NCBI RefSeq assembly: GCF_000145035.1
Contig: NC_014387.1
Coordinates: forward strand, 2,284,001 to 2,348,000
Direction of reading: 5' to 3'
DNA from: Butyrivibrio proteoclasticus B316
GTDB taxonomy: Bacteria; Bacillota; Clostridia; Lachnospirales; Lachnospiraceae
Length of the DNA: 64,000 nt
This document shows positions 43,327 to 52,128 of the stretch, in pieces; position 1 is the first letter of the stretch, and every line of letters starts with the position of its first letter. Below the pieces are notes generated by a model. The model saw only the letters and a list, made by a program, of their open reading frames with translations, had not been told where the DNA came from and did not search any database. Made by a program: the position numbers and the translations under genes.

Positions 43327-43367
43327 AAAGTGCCTGCCAATTTTAAACTTCATATGACAGGCACTTT
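43327..43367. terminator. Bidirectional terminator between convergent genes
   Basis: AAAGTGCCTG pairs with CAGGCACTTT, and an adjoining run TTTTTCTC lies on the minus side. It separates the plus-strand phosphoesterase gene from gajB on the minus strand. Confidence 0.75.
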
Positions 43368-43459
43368 ATCTTGTCATGCTTATATTTATATTGCATAATG
43401 TTTGCAATATGTGAAACTGTTTTTCTTTTTCCTTCTATACTATTTTAGCCGTTTCTGAT

Positions 43460-45271
43460 TCAAACCAATTGCGGTTTTATCCCAGGAAGTGTCAATAAGC
43501 AACTGACTTTTGAGCTTTTTCTTGCACCATCATTATTATATCTACTCTTTGAAGCAGAAAAGAGTAGATTCTTTCGAGCTCTAGTAACCGCAACATAAAA
43601 AACGCTTAGCTCCTCTAGGAACTCATCTATATCATGATTGTTTATATTGATTTTGCAATAATTTCCCGAAGAAAACCTTCCAGTATTAAAATCACAATTT
43701 CCGCACAGCGAATAATAGTTTGGAAAGCAATAAGGTTCCATATCTGGAATAATTACATTTTCCCATTCAAGCCCCTTAGCTCCATGAACAGTAGACACAA
43801 ATACTCTAGCGTCAATTGCATCCATGTTCTGTTTTAATGCGCGGTTTTCAAAAGTATCACAAATAAATGTATATTTTTCATCATCGCTTAAAAACGCATA
43901 CTCTCCTATGATTTTTTCAAAAAAAGCCTGTGTCAGATCTATCAATGATGCAATCACTTTAGATGAACTACCAATATAGTAGGAACCTATCTCTGATAAA
44001 GTTCTATCTAATACACTCTTTGACACCCTATGGTAACGACTTCTATCAATTTGTTTTCGAAAAACTTCAAGTGCATCAAAATGATACGACACATAAGTTT
44101 CATCGTCATCTGTAAAAAGTGCATAGAAATACGATATATTGCGTTGATCAAATTCCTCCATTATCATGTCTATACCTGCTCCGCGTTGTTGAACTAATAT
44201 AGACGTTTTCTGATCACTGTCATTTTTTAATAAACTTGCTACATTATCTGCTATCCATTCACATTCTTTTTCGTGCGAATCTGATATATGAAGATTTACA
44301 ATTGAATCATTATAAATTATTGGAGCCTTACAATTCAAAGCATTAGATCTAATATTTTTGTCTAAACTCAACATGCTCAAATTATCTTTAAACCTATAAT
44401 TCTTCTCCAACTTCATCTGCACCATATTCAACTCATAAGCCGCCATATCCATCAACTTAGGAACGGCCCCAATAAAGCCATATATTCTTTGAAGCGGATC
44501 GCCCACGAAAAATAATTTTGTTTTATCGTTTATAAGATTTTTAACAAAACACCAGCTTAAATAATTGGTATCCTGAAACTCATCTATGACAACAACGGGA
44601 AAGAGTTTTTGATAAAAATTCAGTAATTCTTTGTTCTTTTCAAGTAAATACATTGTCAATGAAATATAACCATTATATGTTATGACTTTTTTCTCAATAA
44701 ACTTCAAAATCAATATTTCATTATACTGATTTAAACTGTTTTTTAACGTTTCTTCATCACATTCAGAAACAGCCTGTCCAAATTTTTTTACGATTTCCAA
44801 TTGAGCTTCAGATAAATCAATCTCTTCTCCGGATAAAAATTCATCAAATTTAGCATCCGATTCTCCAATTGCCTTAAACATATTTATTTCCTTTAAAGCA
44901 GGATTTATTAGATAACCGTATAACGATAAAATTCGTCTACACAAACCATGATAATTCGAAATAAACATTCTTCGGTTTAAATCTGCCGGTTCGCGAATAT
45001 CTAATAATCCCATCTCCGGAAGTTTATCAGCCAGATCTTTTTTCATTTTATAAGCTGCATTTACGCTGAATGTAAGCGCCAAAACCTTTTTGTTTTGAGG
45101 AAATGATTTAGTAGCAATCATATATGCTATTTTGCTGACAAGTGTTGTAGTTTTTCCACATCCCGCAGGAGCCTCAACAATTATTCTGTCCGCATCAGAA
45201 AAAATAATATCAAGCTGCTTTTCATCACTTCCATGTGTCTCAGAAATCTTTTTTTTAATTAGCTCTAGCAT
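43460..45271 (-). CDS. gajB: Gabija defence protein GajB, UvrD/Rep-like helicase
   Basis: 603 residues of the superfamily 1A helicase fold. Walker A is EAPAGCGKTTTL (K40), motif Ia LALTFSVNAAYKM, Walker B VVVIDEFQDTNY near 230, motif III FVGDPLQRIYGF, motif V VSTVHGAKGLEWENVII near 494, and motif VI FYVAVTRARKNLLF near 560. In Gabija, GajB senses nucleotides or DNA ends released by phage and activates GajA. It is somewhat longer than the founding GajB. Its ATG overlaps the gajA stop by 17 bases, the usual gajA-gajB order. Confidence 0.88.
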   Translation of the reverse strand: MLELIKKKISETHGSDEKQLDIIFSDADRIIVEAPAGCGKTTTLVSKIAYMIATKSFPQNKKVLALTFSVNAAYKMKKDLADKLPEMGLLDIREPADLNRRMFISNYHGLCRRILSLYGYLINPALKEINMFKAIGESDAKFDEFLSGEEIDLSEAQLEIVKKFGQAVSECDEETLKNSLNQYNEILILKFIEKKVITYNGYISLTMYLLEKNKELLNFYQKLFPVVVIDEFQDTNYLSWCFVKNLINDKTKLFFVGDPLQRIYGFIGAVPKLMDMAAYELNMVQMKLEKNYRFKDNLSMLSLDKNIRSNALNCKAPIIYNDSIVNLHISDSHEKECEWIADNVASLLKNDSDQKTSILVQQRGAGIDMIMEEFDQRNISYFYALFTDDDETYVSYHFDALEVFRKQIDRSRYHRVSKSVLDRTLSEIGSYYIGSSSKVIASLIDLTQAFFEKIIGEYAFLSDDEKYTFICDTFENRALKQNMDAIDARVFVSTVHGAKGLEWENVIIPDMEPYCFPNYYSLCGNCDFNTGRFSSGNYCKININNHDIDEFLEELSVFYVAVTRARKNLLFSASKSRYNNDGARKSSKVSCLLTLPGIKPQLV

Positions 45272-46955
45272 ACTCGCTCACCTTCTTAACTGCTCTTTTA
45301 TAGCATGGTGGAATATCAGCCTTATCAATATTCTCAGCTATTGTTCTGCCAAACAATATTCCCTTCTCATTCGCAAAGAATGTCACACATAACAATTCAT
45401 ACATTTTTGTGTATTCCGTACACTCATTTATCGCAATATCTCTATCAATAACAAGTCCTTTGAATTTAAATTTATCTGCCTTTTTCTGAAGATTTTTCTT
45501 CTGAAACTTCTTAGTTAATCCATTTAGATTTGTATCCGTTATTATTTTTTCTAGAGCAGTCCTTTTCCTGCTTTTAATCAAATATTTTACGATTTCACTG
45601 TCAAAACACATGGTTGTTGTATAAAACAGATTTTCCTGAGTCGGAAGATTCTTTTCAATTTTTTTATCTTTATCAATGACCCCTACAGAAGAGATTCCTA
45701 GCTTATCAAGCATTGCCATTATCGGTTTAATTGATTCTGCTCCGCCCGCTTTTATTAAAGCTATTCCCTCTCTGTCAAAATCGACTCCCATTTTTTTGGC
45801 AAATAATCCAAAAGAGGAATACTCAGATTCTCCTTCAACAATTATCGCTGCCTTTGAAAAAACAGCCTCTTTTATATACATGAACTGTGCATACAGCTGC
45901 TTTTCTTCACTTTCTGAAAGCGTCAGATTAGAGCACGAAACCGCCGTTGTCTTTCCATCATGTTTATACATACGTATAATCTTATGGTAGTCATCAAACA
46001 AAATATTAGGCGAATGCGTCGTTATTATAATCTGTGCCTTTATCTCCGTTATGCCAAATTGTTTTCTCAACAATGCATTAAATTTTTCATCCTGCCCTTT
46101 AGAAAGGCGTTGAATATCTGCAATCAATGTTCTCTGTAAATAGGGATGCAAATGAATTTCTGGTTCATCGAGGATTATGAGCGAAGAAAACGATGTTTCA
46201 TCATCACTTTTCGATTTGCAAAAATCCATTATCTTTTCAAGCAACGCTAATATTATAAGCAAGTTATATTGCACGCCATATCCATCAGATTGTACATTTA
46301 CACCATTACCATCTTTCAAAGAGACAATCTTGGATAGCAGTTCCACATTATTCTCCTCAACACTAGGCTGAATATTAAATCTATCAAATGCGCTGATTCC
46401 ACTAAGTGCATCCGAAACACTTTTCTGAACCTTTTTTAATTCATTTTTTTTATAAAAACCAACCTCCGGATTCTTGCAAACATAGTTTGAAACCAAATAG
46501 TTTAAAAATGCACCTGCTCCCTTTGTCTTCGAGAAATCTATCTCATTTTTAGGATTACGCAAAGAATCATATGTAATAACATTCATTCGTTTAATCAAAG
46601 AATTTTTTACTGCCTCTCCCGTTTGAGAATGAACATACTGAATGTAGTCATCCGGAGTTGATTGCTCTGCAATAATTTCTATACTTGATTCATCATCTGG
46701 ATCAGTTAAATCATCAAATAATCCAATTTCCTCATAATTTAAAAATAAGCGAAACTTCACCTTGATTGGCAATGTCTCATCAAAAAAATCATCCTTAGAG
46801 AACTGCTTACAAAGGAAAATATTTGACAAGCATTTCTGAAAATTAGATTTTCCAATATTGTTTTCTCCAACAATAAAACTAATGTCCCTATTAATCGATA
46901 GTTCAAGATTCCCTAAATTTCTATAGTTTTGAATTTCTACATATGTCAGTTGCAT
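45255..46955 (-). CDS. gajA: Gabija defence protein GajA, OLD-type ATPase with TOPRIM nuclease
   Basis: 566 residues, near the usual GajA size. The N-terminal ABC-type ATPase has Walker A VGENNIGKSNF (30-37), a DGYGVQYNL signature-like segment, Walker B SLIILDEPEIHLHP near 264 and the switch histidine in ITTHSPN. The C-terminal TOPRIM domain has the catalytic glutamate in IIVEGESEYSS (about 372) and DxD-type VIDKDKK near 425. GajA is a sequence-specific DNA nickase held inactive by nucleotides. The gene follows vsr by 76 bases on the same strand. Confidence 0.9.
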   Translation of the reverse strand: MQLTYVEIQNYRNLGNLELSINRDISFIVGENNIGKSNFQKCLSNIFLCKQFSKDDFFDETLPIKVKFRLFLNYEEIGLFDDLTDPDDESSIEIIAEQSTPDDYIQYVHSQTGEAVKNSLIKRMNVITYDSLRNPKNEIDFSKTKGAGAFLNYLVSNYVCKNPEVGFYKKNELKKVQKSVSDALSGISAFDRFNIQPSVEENNVELLSKIVSLKDGNGVNVQSDGYGVQYNLLIILALLEKIMDFCKSKSDDETSFSSLIILDEPEIHLHPYLQRTLIADIQRLSKGQDEKFNALLRKQFGITEIKAQIIITTHSPNILFDDYHKIIRMYKHDGKTTAVSCSNLTLSESEEKQLYAQFMYIKEAVFSKAAIIVEGESEYSSFGLFAKKMGVDFDREGIALIKAGGAESIKPIMAMLDKLGISSVGVIDKDKKIEKNLPTQENLFYTTTMCFDSEIVKYLIKSRKRTALEKIITDTNLNGLTKKFQKKNLQKKADKFKFKGLVIDRDIAINECTEYTKMYELLCVTFFANEKGILFGRTIAENIDKADIPPCYKRAVKKVSEYARAN

Positions 46956-47031
46956 AGTTTGAATATATACCTCCAGGTTGTCATTATTAATTTAAGCTCT
47001 ATGCCATATACTCCGTCGCATTTTTTATGTT

Positions 47032-47445
47032 TCACTTTTTAAATTCTTGTTCCAGCCTATCCATAATCCTCTGAAAATCCTTTTTCAGCTCACACTCCCA
47101 AATTACAATAACTTTCCAGCCCATTTCTTTCAGCTTTTCCTGTTTTATCTGGTCGTTTTTAACATTTTTATCAAACTTCTCAAGCCAAAATTCCGTTCTC
47201 GTTTTTGGTGTTGTCGCATCTTTACATCCTTCATGCCGATGCCAAAAGCAGCCATGAACAAATATAGCCACATGATACTTTGGTAGGACAATATCCGGCT
47301 TACCGGGATATCTTTTATCATTCTTTCTGAAGCGATATCCTTTTGAAAACAGATATTTTCTTACTTCCACCTCAATCTTTGTATCCATGCCTTTAATCCG
47401 GCTCATATTCCAGCTTCTTTTTTCAGGTGTAAGCTTATCGCTCAT
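47032..47445 (-). CDS. vsr: Vsr very-short-patch-repair endonuclease
   Basis: 137 residues, full length. It has the Vsr hallmarks RSWNMSRIKGMDTKIE, the metal-binding aspartate in GKPDIVLP (D51), the zinc-binding GCFWHRHEGC, and TEFWLEKFDKNVKND. Vsr nicks 5' of the T in T:G mismatches produced by deamination of 5-methylcytosine, so it accompanies C5 methyltransferases; one lies four genes upstream in the same operon. Its start lies 16 bases after the McrC-like gene. Confidence 0.95.
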   Translation of the reverse strand: MSDKLTPEKRSWNMSRIKGMDTKIEVEVRKYLFSKGYRFRKNDKRYPGKPDIVLPKYHVAIFVHGCFWHRHEGCKDATTPKTRTEFWLEKFDKNVKNDQIKQEKLKEMGWKVIVIWECELKKDFQRIMDRLEQEFKK

Positions 47446-47461
47446 ATTACTTCACCAGCTT

Positions 47462-49912
47462 TCAAGATTTCACTAATAACCAATCTTCTGTTACAACCTT
47501 TGGTGAATGCGGACTGAATGTATCATTTTCATTCACGCCATTCAAATCACTATTATTACAGCTAATCTTTGGTTCAGTACAGCTTACTATCTCCACCTTA
47601 AGAACATAATAAAAATCTGCGGATCTTTCTTTACCATCGTTAGAACCACTCTCTGTCAGTAAATCATCAAGCTGCTTTTTTGAAACCAATTCTCTTGATT
47701 TTATGATTCCTTTAAACGGCTCTATTTCATATCTACCCGTAGCATTTATATCATTCTGATAAAAGCGAATATACTTTGCTTTTCCTATATCTTCATGATG
47801 TGAATACACTGATTCGCCCTTAATTGCATAGTAATAAAAAACAAAAGTCCTGCCTTCAGATAAAAGCCCTTCTCTGCTCAATAACTCATAATAATCAGGT
47901 CTCAAATAACCAATAACACACAAATCATTATGGATATTCTTATTGTCCCTTTCCTTACCTGTTGTTCTTTTATCTAACGTACTAATCGCAGGTTCTCCAA
48001 GTACAAGGTTGCTATAAGACAACATACGGTTAAGTCTGCTGTATTTTCTGCTACGTGCTTCAATGATTTCATATATAAAATCCTTCAATGCATTTTCACT
48101 GTCCGTCTGAATACTTGGTTTGATTGCAAAAGCACCTACTCCTGGAAGAATCTCCTCAAAGAGTCTGTAATTCTTTGTCTTTGAATCAAAATCTCCAGGA
48201 TACAGGACGTAACTTCCTACAGTTCTTCTAATTGCATCATTGTATGTATGCATTTTCAGAAGATCTCCTCGCTTGTATGTATTCGTTACGCTATCCTGTT
48301 TATCATTTTCAACTTCTTCCTTTATCTGCTCCTCTGTCATTTCATTTTCATCAGGTCCGATAAAAGATCTTAAATCCGTTATCCTGTACTTCGCATCAAA
48401 ATGAATATAGCTTACCGCGCCTTCTCTGATGGCATCTTCAGGTTTAAGATAATCCGAAGGATACACTTCCAGCGTGTAATCCGGTCTAAACGGCCTTGAA
48501 TATGATCCTGCATACTTTGTATTGGAAAACTCTTCCCTTGAAAAGGTCCTGTTATAATACAGATTCACCCTTGTACCCAAATCAGGAAGAAGAAATGCCT
48601 GACAAGAAGTCTGACCTTCGCTTAATGAAATAGTTAGACCATTGTCAGTATTGATGAACGGCTTTTCAGAAGCCTGTACACATTGGCAATTTTCGATTGA
48701 ACTGATAATTTTTCTAAGTTCAAAAAACAGCCAGTACTCATACAGTAATGCCGTATTTTTAGATTCACCGCTATAGGCCTCCTGCTCACCCTCCCAATTC
48801 AACTGAAGAGCAAGATCAACCATAGCTGCCGCGTAAAAGACTTGTCTATATCCTTCTCTCTTTTCAAGTACCTGATTATTCTGCGGCATAATCGTAAGTT
48901 CTCTTACATCATCAAAGAAATGATCTCTCAAAATGTCATCAGTAATTCTTTGAATCTCTAAAGCCTCCCGATAGCACTCCGTATACATATTCTGTCCTGC
49001 GTTTTTCCCTTTTGCAGTATCAAGACTTGAACAGAGTTCTCTACATATCAGGTTAAATTTTTTCAAAGCAAACATCACAAAACGGTTTGCAACTGTATCA
49101 AGACTGTCATATTTTCTTGTTACAGCAACTTCCTGAGGCATAGGCTTTCCATTTACCATCTGCCACCCTCTACTATGGGAAAAAGGGCTGGAATAAAAGC
49201 TTGCACTTGGAGAGCCCTGTTCAATTGGCTTAAGGACTTCATCCTTCATAAGCATTCTATCCGGATTACGCTTTATATGTCCGAAAAGAGCCTGTAAGTT
49301 ATGTGAGTAACAGAATTCCCTCAAGAAAATAAACTGCTCCAAAAGCGTCTTGGCACTATTGGTATCAGATGTATCAAATCTGTTCGATGTAACACCTGAA
49401 TACTCCAACAAGATTTCTGCGCACTCTTCAGCCAGCTTTTTAGTCAACTCAATATAGTCCTCTTCATAATTCATCTTCTGAGGTACTATTTCAAAATCGA
49501 CTACAGTTTCATCTGAAGAATTTTTTAAATGTGTTCTTCCCAGGTAGTTAATAAATCTAAAGGATAATGCATCTCTATCTCTGGTTACTTTGAGGAACTT
49601 ATTATTCTTCTCATTTGGGAAACCGAGATTCTCACAAATCTGATCTGAACCAGCTTGAATGTCATCCTTTAATCTGCATGTATAAGTAGCTGTTTCGCGA
49701 AGCCTTAATATTTTCTGTCCATCCACTGAAGTTGCAATATCAAGCTTTGAGAGCGCAGCTTTAGACGCAGCTTCTTTTTCTTCATAGACAATTATATCTG
49801 TGCCTTCTTCTTCAGTAGCTACGTTAAAATCTATATTGTCCCACTCACCCTGTGGATAAATCACTATCTCTATTCCATTTTTAGCTTTTAATGAAACCGC
49901 TGCTATGCCCAT
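47462..49912 (-). CDS. McrC-like DUF2357 PD-(D/E)xK nuclease subunit
   Basis: 816 residues. The N-terminal two thirds match DUF2357 (for example QALFGHIKRNPDRMLMKDE; SRGWQMVNGKPMPQEVAVTR). The nuclease centre is FRPDYTLEVYPSD (about 474) and YIHFDAKYRITD (about 504), giving the D...D-x-K of the PD-(D/E)xK fold, followed by KRGDLLKMHTYNDAI. It is much longer than E. coli McrC. It is encoded 12 bases after the McrB-like ATPase, which would translocate DNA or signal cleavage to it. Its beta-rich C-terminus is unassigned. Confidence 0.85.
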   Translation of the reverse strand: MGIAAVSLKAKNGIEIVIYPQGEWDNIDFNVATEEEGTDIIVYEEKEAASKAALSKLDIATSVDGQKILRLRETATYTCRLKDDIQAGSDQICENLGFPNEKNNKFLKVTRDRDALSFRFINYLGRTHLKNSSDETVVDFEIVPQKMNYEEDYIELTKKLAEECAEILLEYSGVTSNRFDTSDTNSAKTLLEQFIFLREFCYSHNLQALFGHIKRNPDRMLMKDEVLKPIEQGSPSASFYSSPFSHSRGWQMVNGKPMPQEVAVTRKYDSLDTVANRFVMFALKKFNLICRELCSSLDTAKGKNAGQNMYTECYREALEIQRITDDILRDHFFDDVRELTIMPQNNQVLEKREGYRQVFYAAAMVDLALQLNWEGEQEAYSGESKNTALLYEYWLFFELRKIISSIENCQCVQASEKPFINTDNGLTISLSEGQTSCQAFLLPDLGTRVNLYYNRTFSREEFSNTKYAGSYSRPFRPDYTLEVYPSDYLKPEDAIREGAVSYIHFDAKYRITDLRSFIGPDENEMTEEQIKEEVENDKQDSVTNTYKRGDLLKMHTYNDAIRRTVGSYVLYPGDFDSKTKNYRLFEEILPGVGAFAIKPSIQTDSENALKDFIYEIIEARSRKYSRLNRMLSYSNLVLGEPAISTLDKRTTGKERDNKNIHNDLCVIGYLRPDYYELLSREGLLSEGRTFVFYYYAIKGESVYSHHEDIGKAKYIRFYQNDINATGRYEIEPFKGIIKSRELVSKKQLDDLLTESGSNDGKERSADFYYVLKVEIVSCTEPKISCNNSDLNGVNENDTFSPHSPKVVTEDWLLVKS

Positions 49913-49924
49913 TAAAACACCTTC

Positions 49925-52102
49925 TTACATAAAGCTTGCATACTGGTACTTATCAAGCCTTTTCTTCATCTGCTTTATCTTCTTCACTGATAAAGTCATC
50001 TCTTTTGATGGATCCTCAATTCCTTTTTTGCACTTTTCTTCGAGAGTATCCAACAACTTTCCTATCTGCTTTCTATCACCATAAATCTTTGGAAGAATCT
50101 TCTGAACAATCTGTTCGTCCATTGTTCTTGTGAGATTAAATTCATCTTTATGTAACTCATATGCTGCTGCAAAATACTGGCGAATTTCTTTAACTGTACG
50201 ATAAGCAAATTCAAAACCACTTTCTTGAAGATCCTCGTAAATGCTACCAAGAAATGTTCGAACCTGTTCAAGTTTTGCCTGTTCAACATTGCAAACGCCA
50301 TTTCTGATTTCCGATGCAAGAACCGTAAATCCTTCAGCTACTCCAAAATCAGCCGCTTCAACTTTGTTGACATCAGTTGCTCCTGTCATTAACTTAAGAA
50401 CATCAGCCTCTTCCGGCTTAAATTCAACAACATTCGAACGGTCCAATACTTTAGGACTAAACATATATGTTGTCTCATCTATATTCACTGTTCCTGTTAC
50501 AAATAAGTTCTTAGGAAGACGTATCTTTTCAGGAATCACATCTTCGGAATCTTCTGTATTCCCCTTTTGAACCGGCTTCTTATAAAGAGGTATTTCTTCA
50601 TCTGATTCCATCGCGCTTAAGAAATCAGAAAAATATCTTTCTACATGAGACAGATTCATTTCATCAAGAATCAGGAAATGTGGAATGCTCACATTCTCAC
50701 TTGCCTGGAGTATAAAATCCAGTGTCGGTGTAGAAACATATCTCTCTTCCAATGGGTTATAGAAACCAAGCATTTTGGTATTATCCGTCCAATCCGCCCC
50801 AACTGGAACGATTAACCAATTTCTTTTTCCATCAACATCTTTCTCAAGATACTGCGATATTTGCTTTGCAATTCTCGTTTTGCCCGTACCGCTATTACCA
50901 GTAAGAATTACAAATGGTTTTGCAATCAAAGAACTGATATAACGCTGTGCGAAATCACTATCAAAACAATTTGGCAGCTCCTCTAGCTTAAATTCCCTCA
51001 TTAGTATGTCTAAATACCACTTACCGTCTTCTTCATAAATCTTTATAACGTCTGAGTAATTGGCATTAATAATACTAATTAAAGCTATAAGCGAAAGACC
51101 GCTTGATGTTGCTTCATTCAATTCCGTACTAACCCATTGATTGGATAATCTACAGATTTCTAAACTATCATCAACTGGTATCTCGTATTCTTTTTCCAAA
51201 AACACTCTAGACTCATCATTATATGAATCAGATGAAGTTCTCGGAAAAATATATCTAAGGTAATTGCCTCCCAAATCATCAGTGACTATTTTGATATTCT
51301 TATCGTTTATTTTCAAAAGTGATGATATTCTTTTAAACTTATCTATGCCATAGATACAATCAACTAACTGCTGTGCGCATTTTTTGCTTTGCTTGAAAGG
51401 CAACTCAATTCTTGTGTCATAAACATTTTCCAGTTCCTCTCCATCCTTAACTAAAGGATCTTCTGGTTCATCATAAAACTTACAAAAGTTCTGATATGAA
51501 AATCTTTCAAAGAAGTCTCGTTCAGATTTTGATTCTCCTATCGGAAAGTTTGTTTTGATAAACGCTATTTCGCTCTCAACCGCAGTAACGTCCTCATCAG
51601 AAACATACAAAAAATCATCATTTCCAACTTTTTTATATTTAACTGGTGCAGCAAATGCCTTTATGGCGTTAAGTAAAATATCATCACTTTTTCCACCGAT
51701 ATTCTTTTCAACAAATTCCTCAAAGCTTACGGAATGATTCTCTGACTGTAGAATATCCTCGCATAATCGGCAATATAAAAGAAACGCCTCATCATCTGAT
51801 TTTACATAAGGGTTCGGTGCATAATACGTCTTAAACCAAAAAACAAGATATCGTGTCAGATTATTGTCATCAAAAGTATATAAATAATTATGTACCTTGA
51901 AGCTATTTGTTGATCTATCTTCTAAACCAAGTTGGCATGCTTGCTGATAAGCGGTTCTTTTATATCCTTTCAATCGCTCCTCAGCTAGGTCCTTAGCAAA
52001 ATCCCATGAAATAGAACCTGCCATATCAGGATAAACTTCAAGTAATGATTTGAGATTAGCTAATGTAAAGTTTCTATATCTTGCAAATGGTGTAAATGAC
52101 AT
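49925..52102 (-). CDS. McrB-like AAA+ GTPase of a restriction system
   Basis: 725 residues from the ATG at 52102, 9 bases after GGAGG. The AAA+ module has Walker A TGNSGTGKTRIAKQI (about 400), PVGADWTDNTKMLGFYNPL, Walker B HFLILDEMNLSHVERYFSDF (about 480) and GTVNIDETTY near 540, in place of the classic McrB MNTAD. The N-terminal 390 residues are specific and probably carry the DNA-recognition part. It resembles the McrB-like subunits of LlaJI/LlaI/BsuMI-type GTP-dependent systems, where a C5 methyltransferase protects host DNA. Confidence 0.85.
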   Translation of the reverse strand: MSFTPFARYRNFTLANLKSLLEVYPDMAGSISWDFAKDLAEERLKGYKRTAYQQACQLGLEDRSTNSFKVHNYLYTFDDNNLTRYLVFWFKTYYAPNPYVKSDDEAFLLYCRLCEDILQSENHSVSFEEFVEKNIGGKSDDILLNAIKAFAAPVKYKKVGNDDFLYVSDEDVTAVESEIAFIKTNFPIGESKSERDFFERFSYQNFCKFYDEPEDPLVKDGEELENVYDTRIELPFKQSKKCAQQLVDCIYGIDKFKRISSLLKINDKNIKIVTDDLGGNYLRYIFPRTSSDSYNDESRVFLEKEYEIPVDDSLEICRLSNQWVSTELNEATSSGLSLIALISIINANYSDVIKIYEEDGKWYLDILMREFKLEELPNCFDSDFAQRYISSLIAKPFVILTGNSGTGKTRIAKQISQYLEKDVDGKRNWLIVPVGADWTDNTKMLGFYNPLEERYVSTPTLDFILQASENVSIPHFLILDEMNLSHVERYFSDFLSAMESDEEIPLYKKPVQKGNTEDSEDVIPEKIRLPKNLFVTGTVNIDETTYMFSPKVLDRSNVVEFKPEEADVLKLMTGATDVNKVEAADFGVAEGFTVLASEIRNGVCNVEQAKLEQVRTFLGSIYEDLQESGFEFAYRTVKEIRQYFAAAYELHKDEFNLTRTMDEQIVQKILPKIYGDRKQIGKLLDTLEEKCKKGIEDPSKEMTLSVKKIKQMKKRLDKYQYASFM

Positions 52103-52128
52103 ATTATACAACCTCCCATTCCTTCTAT

